A stretch of 64,000 bases of DNA from Auanema rhodensis (taxonomy: Eukaryota > Nematoda > Chromadorea > Rhabditida > Rhabditidae). Numbering within the stretch: the first letter of the stretch is position 1; each line of letters opens with the position of its first letter. The stretch covers positions 9,362,001 through 9,426,000 of the forward strand of contig OZ059896.1 in the NCBI GenBank assembly GCA_964057225.1. The letters run 5' to 3'. This document shows positions 15,112-29,500 of the stretch, one piece after another. Position numbers and translations under genes: made by a program. The notes below the pieces were generated by a model. The model made no database searches, had not been told where the DNA came from, and was given only the letters and a program-made list of their open reading frames with translations.

Positions 15112-17827
15112 AGAATAGAAGTTTCTACATTCTGCACTCTCTGTTCAATCCTCTTGTTTCTCGTCAATTTTTCTCTTTTCATTATAGGATCCCATTCTAT
15201 ATCAAACTTCAGCTGTTCGAGCAAATAGTCATGTTGGTTATTCCCATGTTAGATACCATGTCTGGTATCACTTTTTTCTATTTGACGCTAATCGGGAGAT
15301 ATAGCAGATGTTGGATCAAATTGTCAATGTCAAAGCGGCAAACATTAATTCCCATACATTTTTAAATGATTTAAAAATCTATTAGAAATACAATTACAAT
15401 AATTGAAATTAAAAATAAAGGTTTAAAGGAAACTAAAATGATAACATAGTAAAGTCGGAAGTGAAATATGATTCCATTCAAAATAATCACCTTATTCGTT
15501 TCTATGGAGAAATGAGCTATAAACGAACAATGACGTTAATCTTTTAAAGATCTTTAAAACGAAACCAAAAAAGGCTTCTGAGCATGAACTACATAGAAAG
15601 AACAAACATTTCGAAAAAACTAGGTTATATGTGAAAATAAAATAACATAAAAACAGTTTAAAAAGACAGATATAATTTGAAATAAAAAACAGATTTGTTA
15701 TTATTAGGTAATCTATAGATTGGGTGAGCGTATAGCTAAAAGAGAATAAAATAAAATAAACCATCTATATCGACAAAAATCACAATGGGTGGCGATACTG
15801 TTGTGTTCTGAGGTTGAACACTGTCATTATGATATGTCATGGATTAAGTCTGTCTTACTTCACCTCAAGTACTTCATGGAACCCATGAACATTAAAAATA
15901 AACAATATTTGTTATTGTTATCAACTTTTATCAAAAAAAAAAAGGAACTGGTAATATTAGAAGACAATAAGATAATTATTATTTTGTTACGTATAGATAG
16001 AATTCTTCCTCACAAATGAACACAACAGTAGAAATCATTTGGAATGAAAATTCAATTATGGACGGACATACATACTCTTGAATGTGAGTGAAGCTTATAA
16101 CAAAAAAATTTTTGTATTTTGAATGAAAAGGTTCAGTTTATTCGGACGACAATCGGATTGTCACTGGTTCAGTAGCGATGATGAATCAAGACATCTGGGA
16201 AAATTGAATGGATTCAGATGATTGAAACACGGAAAGTATAACGAGACAACTATCATGACAATAGTATTAAAACTGTATGAAAGTAAAGATGTATGACTTA
16301 TTCTGCTTTTAAAACTGTGAACTTTGACAAGTTTTCCAAAGAAAAGCGAATATTTAATGAAACTAAGCTTTTTATAAAACCAGGAATAAGAATTATTTAT
16401 GAACTAACTTACTTTGAAGGTATAATGACTCTTTTATGAAATTAATTAATACAAAACGTCAATATTATGTTTTTGAAAATACATGGTCAATACGATTTAT
16501 GAACAATTAACTTAGAAAATGAAACTTCAACGGAAAAATGACGTTTGGCATACTTCGGTTTCTAGAAATCTTCTTATTTTTGAAGATTAAGCGGAGCAAC
16601 TAACTAGATACAAATTGCAAGAAAAGATGAGCGGACGTTTTCACCAAATAGAACGGAATTTTCTTATAGAAACTCTGCTTGTTCTTCAGTTCGCAGATCT
16701 TTTTTAGACGAATGTTTCAGGAACGAGCCACTATTGTCACCTTTCATATTTGCACAAATGAAAATTGGTCAGATAGTTGATGCATCAGTTAAATAATTAT
16801 TTTCCCATCTTTAAAACTTATCAAATTAAGCTTTAATTGACTCATTTAAATTCTTTATTTATTATTGATTTATTTTCTCTGAGTTTAAAAATAACTTTAG
16901 AGCATAGATTATTATGGAAAACAGTTGAAAATATTTGATCAGGTCTCTCCTGTACATCATCATCATCATCATAAATAAACTTTGAATATTTTGAGTGACC
17001 ACAATAGTATATTTGAATTACTTAAAACAACTTCGATTTCTTCTGAAGTATGATGAAACATGACCGTTGTATATATTTTTTTTCAAATTTGAGCAATTTA
17101 TTCTATATTTTGAAAAAAAATGAAATTAAAGATAAAACAAACAGACATAAGAATCAAGCATTTATTCAGCATGAAGTACAGTTGAACTTTTTTTTTAAAA
17201 TTCATACTCATATATTCAAGTTATATTATTATAGAAAATGTATATGTGCATTTCAAATGAAATATTTAATAAAAGATATAAGATGATGATCATAAACGTT
17301 AATTTCCTTTTTAAATAGAAACAATGTGTTGGTTGATTGACTTCATTCCTGAATTTATTATTATAAAATTAAATTTTTTATTTTTGAATTATTTTTAAAA
17401 CAAAATAATTTTGAATGTAATAGTATGTATGAATATTCAATACAGTTACATACCTATATATACATATGTTTGTGTAATTGTAGATTTATGCTTAAAACGT
17501 ATGTATAATCCAGTCATTTGAACACAATACTACTGTTACTAATTATATAAATATTAATATAAATAATATAAAACAGAATTTAGCAAACATTTATTGATTC
17601 AGATTAATTATTCTGAGAAGAGTTAAAATTAATTTTATTAATCCAATATACAGACATATACATTTTTTTCAGCGCAATATAGTACAAACAACATAACATT
17701 ATACTAAATGTGAAAGCCCGTGAACAGCCGGACAACGGCATGAGCAACAGTTTAGCTGTGTTCCAACATATTCAACAAAAATATATGGAAGTATTGATGT
17801 AACAGCTCCTTACTTTAAGTTACCAAT
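14021..17827. other. Gene-poor region
   Basis: About 3.8 kb with no supported coding exon. It contains CT-rich tracts (14460-14500 and 15055-15104), a short CAT run near 16960 and AT-rich sequence. Part of it may be promoter or 5' UTR introns of the flanking minus-strand GT43 gene. Confidence 0.5.
15055..15104. repeat. (CT)n microsatellite
   Basis: About 25 uninterrupted CT units embedded in a longer pyrimidine-rich stretch (about 14990-15115). The open frames here on both strands are repeat artefacts (SLSL and RERE). Confidence 0.95.
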
Positions 17828-20800
17828 TTAATAAAAATAATTCGTTGGTCGATCGTCTAATGTGTGAGCTGCTGGTAGATCCAAATTCACAGGTGGAATG
17901 GCTGAATATGGTCTATCCATAACTGACATTCCTCCTCCATACATGGATGCTGTAAATGAATTTGTAAATTTTATTATATTATACTATTTTAAAGTTCCAT
18001 TTTCAATTATTTTTTAAAACGAACACTCAAACTTTTTCTAGAAAATGTATTTGCCCCAATAAAGTCAATCATCTCCTTTTTCGTTTAGAGTTACGAAGGA
18101 ATACGATAGCCTAATTGGCCGAATATATACCGGCTCTCATTGTAATCTTATTTGGTCTACGATGAGATGCGGAAGAAGTCAGATAGACAAATAAAAGTTG
18201 ACACTTTTGATCGTTTATGTTGACAGCTTATTAGGGTATCGAAATCAAAACGGTAAAACTTTGTTTACTAGTTTAAGGTGGTTTTCTCGATACTGACCTG
18301 CTGATGACATAGCCCGCACGTCTTCCTCGATTTCCTGGTCTTTTTGCTTCTTCCTTTTGTGACTCACGCCATAGCGTACAAGAGCCATTAAACAGATACT
18401 AATGAGAAGTATAGTCATAATTACGGCTAAAATTAATTTTATTTTTAAATTATAGAAATAGATGAATACATACCTAAAATAATCCAACCTACAAGGGATA
18501 ATGCATTACCCTCAAGAGGTAAAGCATCGTTGTCTGGGCAGAAATTGACTGATCTAAATTATGATTCAGTAATATGTGAAGATGACATATGAATAATTAC
18601 CTCAATGGGGTTCCTTCAGCTGGACATCCATTTGGAGAATCAGTACAAGCTGCAACGCAACCTGGCTTATCAATATCAATGTCCAAGTTTTCTCGAAGTA
18701 GTTGACGGAACCAATCTAATTCGCTGTTACAAAGCCATGGATTTCCTGAAACATTTTACTATTATAAAAGGAAAGATAAAACCTGTATAGAACAAAAGTT
18801 TTTAAAGAAGATAAATTAAGTGGTATTCAATTTCGGCCAATACATATTTGTACTGTTCACCATTTGTTTACCATATAATATATATTCGAAATAGCAATAT
18901 AGCTTAGTATATGTATATAATATGTGTATTAACTTTTTTTAATTTTAATTCACTTAATTTCAAATGTTTATAATTATTTTAAAAAATAACTGCTTACCAC
19001 AAGCATAGATAACACGACGATCATTTGGACTTGGAGCAAATGTATTTTGAAATACATCTTGAGGTAATGTTCTCAATTGATTATAACTGAAAATATTAAT
19101 TGTATTGATAAATTGATTTTATAATTATTTTTATAAAGATTTCAATTTCTTTTTATTTTGATTTTTATGTTCAAAAAGGAAAAAAAATTTTTTTTCGTTT
19201 CACTCATGTTATTTCTATCATGAATTACAAAAATTCTGTAAAAAAGGAAAGACTTAAAGCAAGAACCCTAAAGTAGTCTATCACTCCCTCCATCTACCCT
19301 GGAGCTGTTTATTTGAATGTGACGACAAATCTAACTGGACCCACCAAAACAAATAATATAGAAAAGAAGGAAACGTAAGAAAAAATTTAGTCGGATGGTA
19401 GAAAGAAATCAGATAATCTTTATCTTCTCTGTTGCAACCCGTTTGAAGAAGTTTCTAAGTGGAAAGCTCTTCATATAATTCCAGAGCAAAAGACGATATC
19501 AAAATTTCTTAGAAAACTTATCTCACCTGATGTCCAAATGTCTGAGAGCTGGCAAGTTAGCGAATCCAAGATTTTGAACATTTTCAATGCGATTTCCTTG
19601 AACATCAATAGAGTATAGATCACGTAAATTTTCGAAGAAGTCAGATCGAATTCTGAAAAGAAAATCTTAAATACACGGTTCTTGTGTGAAGTATGTGAAG
19701 TCTATTAGCATATTAAACACCAAAAACCTGATAAACTTCTTTGTTCGTTTAATCTTTTTTTCTTTTTCTCTATTCTATAATCTCAATAGTTTTTGATCAC
19801 TTCTCAAAATTCAACACAATAGGCTTATATGAGTTAAACACAGGTCGCCCTCAATCAACTCAGGTCATGGAGACATCAGCTTCTTCACATATCAAGCTAG
19901 TTTATCATCATGACTAGCGAACTCAGAAGAAGCTTATGTCCTTCGTTCTCTTTTTTTCATCACCTATCCACATATTTCATCACAAGCTCGAATCTCTCCT
20001 TCGTTTGCATCGAAACAATCGCTTACCATTCGGCTTGCTTCTTTTCTTGTCTTTTTGCATGCTGTTTCTCTCAAATGGAATACACACACTTTGCATCTCT
20101 AAACTATTTTAATTCGCTCTCCTTGTTCCCCTCTCACAACTTTCTTCTGCGCTCCCTTTAGAGCTTTGGATTTGCAATGTTTGCTCGATTAGCCATTCGG
20201 TCGTACAGTCCAACACTCCTACAGGCTCACACTCAAGATAAGATGACAACAAGGGCAAAGAAGAAGATGACGATGAACTAGAATACTTCTGTTCATGTGT
20301 CCGTTAACTTCAGAACATAATCTTCATTATAGAGAAAGAGAGAGCCAGGGCGTCTGAGTCATCAAACATGCGAATCGGTTTTTTTAATTTTTTAAACTTC
20401 TATCAAATTATCCTTTAGATTTGAAAATCCAAAAAAAAAAACAAATTGAATATTGGTGATTGAACTAATTTTTGAGACTGTTGAACTTACTGAGATAATC
20501 GATTTTTATTGAGAACGATGGCTTGAATTTGAGGAGTTCTTTGAAATGCTCCTCTTTCAATAGTGTCCACTGCAGCCTCAGACATTTCGAGACGAATGAG
20601 AAGTGGAATATGCTGAAAAGGAGTATAAAGTTTATAATTCTTTATTATTAAACGAAACCTGGAAGGCGTTGTTTGGAATAACTGAAATAGGAGTTTCTCC
20701 AATTCCGAGAGTTCTTAATTGTCCAATAAAACGGAACATTTCTGGATAAAGTTGTGGGAAACGATTTCCAGTGAGATATAAGTATTGAAGATTAGGAACT

Positions 20801-22013
20801 TTCTATAACAAAAATTTGATTTTTTGAATATAGGCATATACAAATATACCTGGAATGCCTCAGGGACAATAACGGTGATGCCGTTGAATTCCAATGACAG
20901 CGATGTAAGAACCGGAAAGTCGAGGGCTCCGACAGGTACCTGCAGACAAAGCGTTAAAGAAAAGCTCAACGACACGATGTCATCCTAGCATAATGCCAAG
21001 AAAAGAATGTTTAAAATGAAAAAAGTCGAATCAAAATGTGAACATTGAGCACTAACTAGTTTCACTTACATCATTGATATTATTTAATCCAAGATTTAAA
21101 TTGGTTAAAGTTTCACGTTGATTTATAAGAGCTGAAGTTGGAATTGAGTTTAAGGCATTGGTTTCCAATGATAATTCCTAAAAACAATTAATAAGCTGAT
21201 TAAAAAAGCTTAGTTTCAACAAACATACTTGAAGAAGTCTCAAAGGACGGAATACAGCATTGTCTCCGAGAGTTTGATCAGTTAATCGATTACCAGCCAA
21301 TGATAATTTGATGAGAAGATCTCGACTCTCATAATTATTAAAAGCATTAGATGCCAACTGATTAATACGATTTCTGTTCAGATAAAGTTTTCTGAGGTTG
21401 CGAAGACGTGGGAGACCAGTCTGAGGAATCTGTCCAAGATTGTTGTCATTCTGGAATACAAAGTAGTGTCAATATACCGTCTTGAAATGAGAAAATTTTT
21501 AAAAAAAAACGAACCAGATCAAGTTCAATCAAAGAATTGGTTAGTTCACCATTGAAAGCTTGATCATCAATATTTTGAAGAGTATTTCTATTGAGAACAA
21601 GACGTAAAATAGTGAAGCCTTGGAAGGCATTAGGTGGTATATTAGGAATAGCAGTATCAACAATTGTTAGAGAATCAATCTATAAGAATACGGATTATCT
21701 AAAAATATTGCGAGAAATATTGTTTTGAAATATTTGTGAATAAGAATATAGATAGTCGAGTTGAAGAAGACAATATTTTTCTTAAAATAAACTTTTGTAT
21801 TCTGAATTTATGACTCACCGTGATCTCACGAGCACTCTGAATTGCTTGTAAGGCATTTTGAAGACTTCCAGCATTCGAACAGATTATGGCAATTGGTTCA
21901 TATATTGATGGGGCACACCGACAAGGACCTCCTGATGGCAGTACAGGGCATTGTTGAGCTGATATGCTGACGAGCAACAAGCTCGTCAACAGCACCGCTC
22001 GCAACATAAGCAT
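17828..22013 (-). CDS. Extracellular leucine-rich-repeat transmembrane protein (LET-4/EGG-6-like)
   Basis: Predicted plasma-membrane protein with an LRR ectodomain. Thirteen GT-AG exons (22013-21819, 21679-21515, 21450-21229, 21177-21070, 20939-20850, 20802-20659, 20612-20491, 19652-19527, 19086-18998, 18745-18601, 18553-18474, 18426-18298, 17949-17828) join in frame to 578 aa. A signal peptide (AVLLTSLLLVSISA) is followed by an LRRNT-like Cys cluster (CPVLPSGGPCRCAP), about 11-12 LRRs (for example LRKLYLNRNRI, LQYLYLTGNRF, LRHLDISYNQL) and an LRRCT (NPWLCNSELDWF...C..AC). One membrane span at about 491-512 leads to a basic, short cytosolic tail ending TNYFY. In C. elegans such eLRRon proteins organise apical extracellular matrix; that role is inferred. 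An ACTTGCAG acceptor 28 nt before the ATG is a candidate trans-splice site. The seventh intron is unusually long, about 840 nt. Confidence 0.85.
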
Positions 22014-22041
22014 GGAACAGCTATGAATGGTTTGAAAGCTG

Positions 22042-24880
22042 CAAGTAAAAGATGGGAGTGGAATAAAACCAATACAACATGAAGAAGGAGAACGCGAAGA
22101 CACAGAAAAAGCTTGAAGATTTTCTGATAGAGAAAAGATAACAGAAAGTCACTGCTAACGAGGCGAAACTGATTGCCTCAAGTCATAAAGGAAGTTTGGA
22201 GATTGGCCAGACAAAAGAAATCAAAGAGCAAGTGAAATAGGAGAGTAGAGAGAATATATTAAGAGAAATATGTTGAAGCGCCGAGTGAAAAGAGAGAAGC
22301 AACCTTCCGAGACTTGGACCGGACAGACTTCTGAACGAAAAGACGAAGATCAACTCCCTGAGGGAGCTGCGTATACGAAGCAGTACAGTGCTCTCGTCGA
22401 GAGACGACAGACAAGAAGAGAAACGCCTTCGACCGAAACGAAATGCATCAGATTTCTCAGCCGCCACCTCCTCCGCCTCTTTGCTTCTCTGACTGTCACT
22501 CATCGACTTCGCGTCCGCCCTCAGGCGTACTCCAGGCAGAGGGCTCACGCTGTCTACGGAACCGGAAAACGGACATCAACACATACACAAACAGTGCACA
22601 TACAAATAGAGAAGCAAAGAATACCTAAGGGAATGACGAAGGAGATGATGATGATTAGCACATGAAGCAAGATAGAAAAACGAGGGATTATCGTTTGTAA
22701 TACAGGCTCTCCTGAATAAAATTCCTTGTGACTGTCTAGTCTCGCCAGGTCACCGACCACACCAACGAGCTTATATGAACACAAATTGCGAAATGGACAG
22801 GTTCCTTTATTCTAAATAAATGGTGACAAATAACAAAAAATGTTACTGAATTTATAAGAAAAAGTTTATTTTACTTTTCAGTAAATCATTATACAGTAAT
22901 TGTTTTAGTATAGATTTCAACTCCACTAAATTCAATAAAAAACGAATATTGTGCTTTCGAATGGTTACATGATGGTTCATCATCAACATCATCATCATCA
23001 TCATTTTTGTAAATAGACAACACTCCTTCGACTATCATTTTTGAGAAAATTCAAGAAAAATTGCTTTATATCGTGTATCTTCTTATTCCAATAACCCCCG
23101 TTATCTAAAAATATATTTTTTTACATTTTTATTCGGTAATGGCTTATGTCTCAATTAGAAGAAATAAAAAAAAACAACAAAAAAGTACGAGAAGAAAAGA
23201 TTGTTGAAAATGGTGGAAAATTCTATTTTTTCACCTAAAATTTCCACAAATTGTAATCATTGTATCATTGCTTTGATCGTATTTGAATTTTTTTTGTTCA
23301 ATACCTATCCGTATTTTATGAAATAAAATGTTTAAAATACTACTATTTGTGCTATTTCTACAACTTTACTCCTTTAATACAAGTATTTAACTAACTTTTC
23401 TAACAATTTCTTTTACTAATCTAGTTAAAGACTTTTGAGCACATTTTTTTGTAAAATCGGAGTGTGCTGACGTGTTTCTGCCTTCGGGCTCACAAACCAG
23501 TTGAGAAACGGCCAGATTGCGCAAAAGTGTTGGCGACAATACTTGAAAAAAGAAAGGGAACACACATATAGAGAAAAGCTAAAAGACGATGTAGATGAGC
23601 AGGAAATGAAGATTTAGTGTATATTCTGATGTATAATGAGTTGCTTAAAGTAATTCAGAGAATGTGATATAGTAAGGGAAACAGTTCAAAAGGATTTTAC
23701 CGATTTTACGAACAATTCAAATCAAATAGAAAGTGCGAATTGTTCGTGCAATCATAGTACTGCTCTCAAAACAAATTGATTTTCTTGTTTTCAAAGTATA
23801 TTATAAATTGGTTGGCTTTCAATGACAATTTATTAGCAACGTTTTTAACCAAAAACGTTAATCTAACTGAAAAGAATTTTTTAGTGCTCGTGACATAATA
23901 CGAGATATATATATATAACGTACAAATGAAACTGGTGCAGCATTTTTCACTATTTACCAAAAAGGTGTGAATGACACAAAAGCTATATGTTGAATTTAAT
24001 GAAAGAGTTCACCTGTCGGAGACAGATTAGCCTTAAGCTCAACACAGTTACTTAAATGAAAACGCGTGCGATACTGGCGAAGATGACAAAAAAAATTATA
24101 TTTGTTTGTTGAATATCGACAAGTATTGTTTTGACTATTATTACCTAAAATTATCAAGAAAAAGGTAAGAAAAAACAAATAAAATTTGGTGAAAAAACTT
24201 TATTTAGCATATGCATAGTAGTCGTCTATAGAATAGCACATAAAGTTGAGAGCAACTATCCAAGAACAAATATAGGATCAGCTGCATCATGTTTTCTCTT
24301 CCCATTCTTCGTTAACGCCTGATTCAATATGCTGTTTAGGATTTTCAATATTTCTTAAATTAGACTAAAGCGAATAGCTTCTAACAGACATTTTTTTGAC
24401 CTTTTGACAGATTTTTTTCGTAAAAGAAAAAACGATGAAAGGACATTGTTGTTTGTAATCAATGCCATACTTCCTGTTTTGGAATATCATTAATCATTCC
24501 ATCATCACCTTAATACACTATTCAAAAGTCTATCCCTTCAATTAGAGAAACATATTAGTATCATTGAAAATCATTGAACGAATTGAACTGAAAATTGATA
24601 GAAAACAGCTTATAGCATTATAAACCTTATAAATGATTACTGTATAATATTAAAAATACTGTATAAAACTTATTTAAATTAACTTAGCAACAAGCCTATA
24701 CAACCATCACATGGCAAAATTGTGAATTCGACCTAGAAAATTAAAAAAATCTCATACAAGCGGCTTTCATGGGCTGTAAAAACGTATCGCCATAGATTTG
24801 ATACGCGTTCGACAACTTTTTTTTGTATCAAGCATAAAATGTCCCTAGAAGGACAAGTTATTTTTCTTGCTTAGCATCAC
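22042..24880. other. Intergenic region
   Basis: Spacer between divergent genes. The 22180-22700 part is purine-rich and less AT-rich, so it may be promoter or leader sequence of the LRR gene, but its open frames on both strands lack support. The rest is AT-rich with no gene seen. Confidence 0.45.
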
Positions 24881-24881
24881 G

Positions 24882-24888
24882 TATAAAA
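24882..24888 (+). promoter_or_regulatory. TATA box of the collagen gene
   Basis: TATAAAA lies 41 bp before the collagen start codon. Nematode cuticle collagen genes typically have such a TATA box close to the ATG. Confidence 0.75.
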
Positions 24889-24928
24889 GGATGTTGGAAA
24901 GCCCAATTCATCAGTTCATTCATTCGAC

Positions 24929-25878
24929 ATGGATTTGGAAGGTAGAATCAAAGCTTACCGTTTCGTAGCTTACGCTGCAGTCACTTTTTCTGTTGTGGCT
25001 GTGCTCTCAGTATGCGTTACTCTTCCAATGGTTTACAACTATGTCAGCCACGTCAAGCATCAGCTCAACCATGAAATCAGCTATTGCAAGGTAAATATTT
25101 CTCAATATCTTACATTAATATCATTTCATTCCAGGGATCTGCCAAGGACATCTGGACTGAGGTCAACGAATTAAGAAAGCTCCCAACCGCTAACCGTACT
25201 GCCCGTCAAGCTGGTTACGGAGATGCTGGAGTTGATGGAGGAGCTTCTGAATCTAGTGGCCAATGTGAAGGATGCTGCTTGCCAGGACCAGCTGGACCAG
25301 CTGGAACCCCAGGAAAGCCAGGAAGACCAGGAAAGCCAGGAGCTCCAGGACTCCCAGGAAACCCAGGAAAGCCACCACAACAACCATGTGAACCAATGAC
25401 TCCACCACCATGCAAACCTTGCCCAGCTGGACCAGCAGGACCACCAGGACCACCAGGACAACCAGGAGATGCTGGAACTCCAGGACAACCAGGACAACCA
25501 GGACAAGATGCCGCTCCAGGACAACCAGGACCAAAGGGACCAACTGGACCAGCTGGAAATCCAGGAGCCCCAGGAGCCCCAGGAGCCCCAGGACAAGACG
25601 CTGTCTCTGAGCCAATTCTCCCAGGAGAGCCAGGACCACAAGGAACCCCAGGACCACAAGGACCACCAGGACAGCCAGGAGCCCCAGGACAAGACGGAGC
25701 CCCAGGAGCCCCAGGACCAAAGGGACCAAACGGACAACCAGGACAACCAGGAGCCGATGGAAACCCAGGAGCCCCAGGACCAGCTGGACCTCCAGGATCT
25801 GCTGGAGAAAAGGGAATCTGCCCCAAGTACTGCGCTATCGATGGAGGTGTCTTCTTCGAGGACGGAACTCGCCGCTAA
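24929..25878 (+). CDS. Cuticle collagen
   Basis: Structural protein of the nematode cuticle, secreted by the hypodermis. Two exons (24929-25090, 25135-25878) give 301 aa. A short basic N-terminus and a hydrophobic signal-anchor (about 12-37, [20 protein letters not shown]) precede a spacer with the RTAR cleavage site of subtilisin-like processing (NRTARQ). Cysteine clusters [17 protein letters not shown] and CPKYC flank interrupted Gly-X-Y blocks that fill most of residues 105-270. The end, [15 protein letters not shown], is a conserved collagen C-terminus. Codon use is strongly biased (CCA, GGA), as expected for a very highly expressed gene. An AATAAA at 25904-25909 lies just after the stop. 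I cannot say which C. elegans col gene is orthologous. Confidence 0.95.
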
Positions 25879-25909
25879 ATACTTGTTTACAAGTGTCTGT
25901 AGAAATAAA

Positions 25910-26504
25910 GTTTTCTTTTCGAATTTTGTCTTTTCTTATATTACAATGCAACTCTTAAAATCATTTACTCCTTATAATAGTTGATTTTGAAAATAACAAA
26001 GAACCAAGTATTCTTTTCCAGAATTACTCATTTATGAATAAGAAAATGACGAGCGTTTCGAAACAAAACCTGATGATTTTTTTTGGCCGCCGATTCTGAC
26101 CAGTTTCAAGGCGATCTCCGCGCAGCTTCTCAAGTTTTAAAGAAATTCGACAAGGAATTACGATAAAAAAAGTTGCAAGGACATCACCTTGTTCACAAAA
26201 ACTTTAAAAAGGAATATCTTGCTTATGTTATTATATATATGTCAGAAAAATAATTATATACAATTAATTTGCATGCAGATCTGATACAAGAAAAAAACCT
26301 TTATTTCACTCGATGAAACAGAAAGAAGAATTATAGAGTGATAATACATAAAGCCTAAAGACTAGAAGCATTTGCACATAGAAGCTATAATTGTAAACAA
26401 GATATTACTTGTTATTAGTATGATAAGTGAGCTTTAACCGTAAAATAATTGAGCACTACAATAAGTGAACTCTTTTCACAATATAAAAATTAAATAATAT
26501 AAAT
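25910..26504. other. Intergenic between convergent genes
   Basis: AT-rich 3' spacer between the collagen and the minus-strand DOCK gene. No feature recognised. Confidence 0.5.
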
Positions 26505-29500
26505 TTAAACATCTGTAGAACCATGGTATGGCCTTGGTGGCAACGGAGGAGGCCCTGAATCTTTGCTTAATGATGTTCTTAGTCGAATTCCTAAAAACAA
26601 ATAAACAATAAATTACATTTGTATATCCTTTACTCACCTTCAACACTCAGAGTTGGGTGCATCTTAGAAAGTTTCATCGGGCCAGAGAATGAGAACTGCT
26701 TCTCAAACATTGTACTACTTAAGGAAGTTTCTAAGCAAGATGTATGTAAGGAGGATGTTGAAGGAGGTTGTGAAGTCATGTTTTTTCGAGCAGGTGATAA
26801 CATATTGAGAACAGCGGATACACCACGAGATTTCAAAGTTCCAGTTGACGTCGAACTAATATCCAGGATGCTTCCACCTCCTGACTGTCCTTTCTTTTCT
26901 CGCTCTCCTAGCATCTGCATGTGAATTGAAGCCCCAGTTGGTAAAATTGATCTCTGAAATTATAATCAAATCAAATATAAATAATATAAATAATATACCG
27001 TAACATGCAGTCCGAAATGATCTTCTACAAAACGTTTGTGCTCGAGGAAACCTTCCACTAAATGTTCATGTAACTGTAAACTTGAATGATCCGCCCGAGT
27101 TGCGTGAGCATATAAACAAAACTCTAATATTTCAACCTGAAACAAAACACCGTTACCCTCAAATATATGTGATATTCGCACTTGTTCAATAATCAAAGCA
27201 TGAAGTCTAGAAGCTAATTGTCTGTCTTCAGGTTCATAAATGCTAGAAATTCCATCAGAGAAGAAAATCAAATAGTTTCGTATTCCTCCCTGAACATTGG
27301 CTTGAACGACTCCCATGATTTCTCCTGTTATTTTTTTCACATCATGTGTAGAATTTTGTAAAACCAATAATGCAGTCTTAATAAATATATGCAGAATTTT
27401 GAATTTTGAAAATGTCGAATACTTCATATAACTGCTCGTTTTTTCTCTCCATCTGATCCACAGCACAACGAAGAGGTGAGATAAGAATCTGATTAGTATG
27501 CGACATCACCTTAAAAGAATGTCTATAATAGACATATAATTTCTGCAATACCTGAGAAAATCGGAGAACAGAAGGCAAGGGTTCATGAGTGATAACTCTA
27601 GTTTTTATAATCCAAGTTCTCATCACATCATTATCTTCAATAGATGTCCATTTTGTATCCCGCTTTTCAACCAGCCGACTATACTCATAGTTAGATATCT
27701 AAATTTTGTTTTTGTAATATCTCTATTTTTCCAAGACAAACATTATAGTGTCTATAATAATCTTTTATAGAAGGATTAATCTGGATGCCATCAAATGGAG
27801 AAGAACTACATATTGGATCGACATTGAACACCTATAATGAAAAAAACTGTAATAAGAACAAAAAAGCTTAAAATACTTGGATATAACGACCAGGTCGATT
27901 AGCCAAATCAGATGAATCATCCATCGAAGGAATTGTATCCGGATGTCCATATATCTAAATATAAATTATGAAAAACATTCATCAAACGGTATGCGAACCT
28001 GTTTCATTCGGTCAAGAAAATCGGGCAAACGTTCTAGATTATTGCTTCGGAAAACAAACCTAAAAAGGATAAAACTGTTTTATATCAAACTCGAATCCGT
28101 ACCTTTGGCCATTAAGATATGGAGGAAAACTTCTTCCAAAAAATCCAACCAAGTAATAATAGAAAAATACTCGAGATTCAGAATCAATTTTTCGATACAT
28201 CGCTGCTATTCGTTCCTGAGTTAAGTATATTTTTCGAGATGCAAAGTGAAACAATTTACTAGAAGAAGAGCAAGGCGGTCATATTCGACATATTTTTTCT
28301 CATAAACAGGTATAAGCTCCCTGAAATAATAAATTAGCAGATATAAAGACAAACATCTATACTTTAACGTTTGAATAGCATCTTCCCACATCTGACCATT
28401 ACTGAATAGATCAGCAACTTCACACAACAACCTATCTTTAAGCTGTCTTTCAGTTGCGCAATGCTGATTCAAATTGTGATTCATTAGCCATTCTGGTAGC
28501 TCATGATCCTCCCACTGTGAAAATAAAATATAATATGAACAAGAATACTAAATCACCGATAGCAAATTGGCATGTAAAAGTAAAGTTTTAGCAGCTTCGA
28601 TATCGTTATTATGTTGAAGATGCATTTCATACAACTTATAAACATAAATGACATAGAGCTCCGTATGCTCATATTGTTCATAATATCTCTGAAGTAAATT
28701 GGAATTGTATTTCAAAAAACAAGTAATTAATAAATCTGACCATCAATTGGAACGTGCGACTCATGCCATTTTCGGCACAATCTTCCGTCTCATGAACTTG
28801 CCGATATTCAAATAGATACTTCAGTAATAAATCCACTCGCGCAATGAGCTCTTTCCCACCACCATTCCAAAGATCTTTGTCTGATCTAAATTATAGAGAA
28901 TAGTAAGAATAACAAAAAGCTAGTATACTGGCACTGTTGAGTTAATATCTTAGAAAATTTTTCTTGGAAAGCTCTTGAGCCATAATTTTCGTTTACTAAA
29001 TAATCTAATTGCGCTATCAGTTCATCGGAAAACTGGAACTATTCATGAGACAAACATCTATGATAAATTTTAAAAAAACCAATTTAATTCCAGCTGTGGA
29101 ATCTATGTTGGAGTGGAATTCCGCCTGCATCATATCAAAGAAAATTGGAATTGTAGCATCTCTAATTTTTTCATCTTCTATTAAAGCTACTCTTAAGAAC
29201 GGTCCAACCATTTTGGGTATATACTCCATTTTTTGACGAGCTATAAAATTTAAATTTTGTAATTTCAAACTATCAAATCATACTTGTCAGCATAAACCAA
29301 ACTGAACGTAATTCTTCGGCCGCGGTTTTTCGTAATTTAATTCGTGGATCGGCTTCATCTTTAAGCCATTCCTCTTGAATTTGAAGAGATGGTTGAGTTA
29401 CGAAACAGACAACTGTTCTCATATACTCTTCCCATACCTAAAAGATGAAATATAACTAAACTTTATTTGGATAGGAAGTTTAACCTGCGCATAAAAACAA

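Noticed and set aside
15000-15228. Open frames of SLSLSL and RERERE on both strands
   Set aside because: They come directly from the CT/GA microsatellite.
22183-22665. Overlapping open frames on both strands upstream of the LRR gene
   Set aside because: Purine-rich sequence is open by chance in several frames; no splice structure, family motif or hydrophobic pattern supports a protein.
25171-25826. Long open frames on the minus strand and in alternative frames across the collagen
   Set aside because: They are a by-product of the repetitive, codon-biased Gly-X-Y sequence (SWLSW, GAPG and LVLG repeats).
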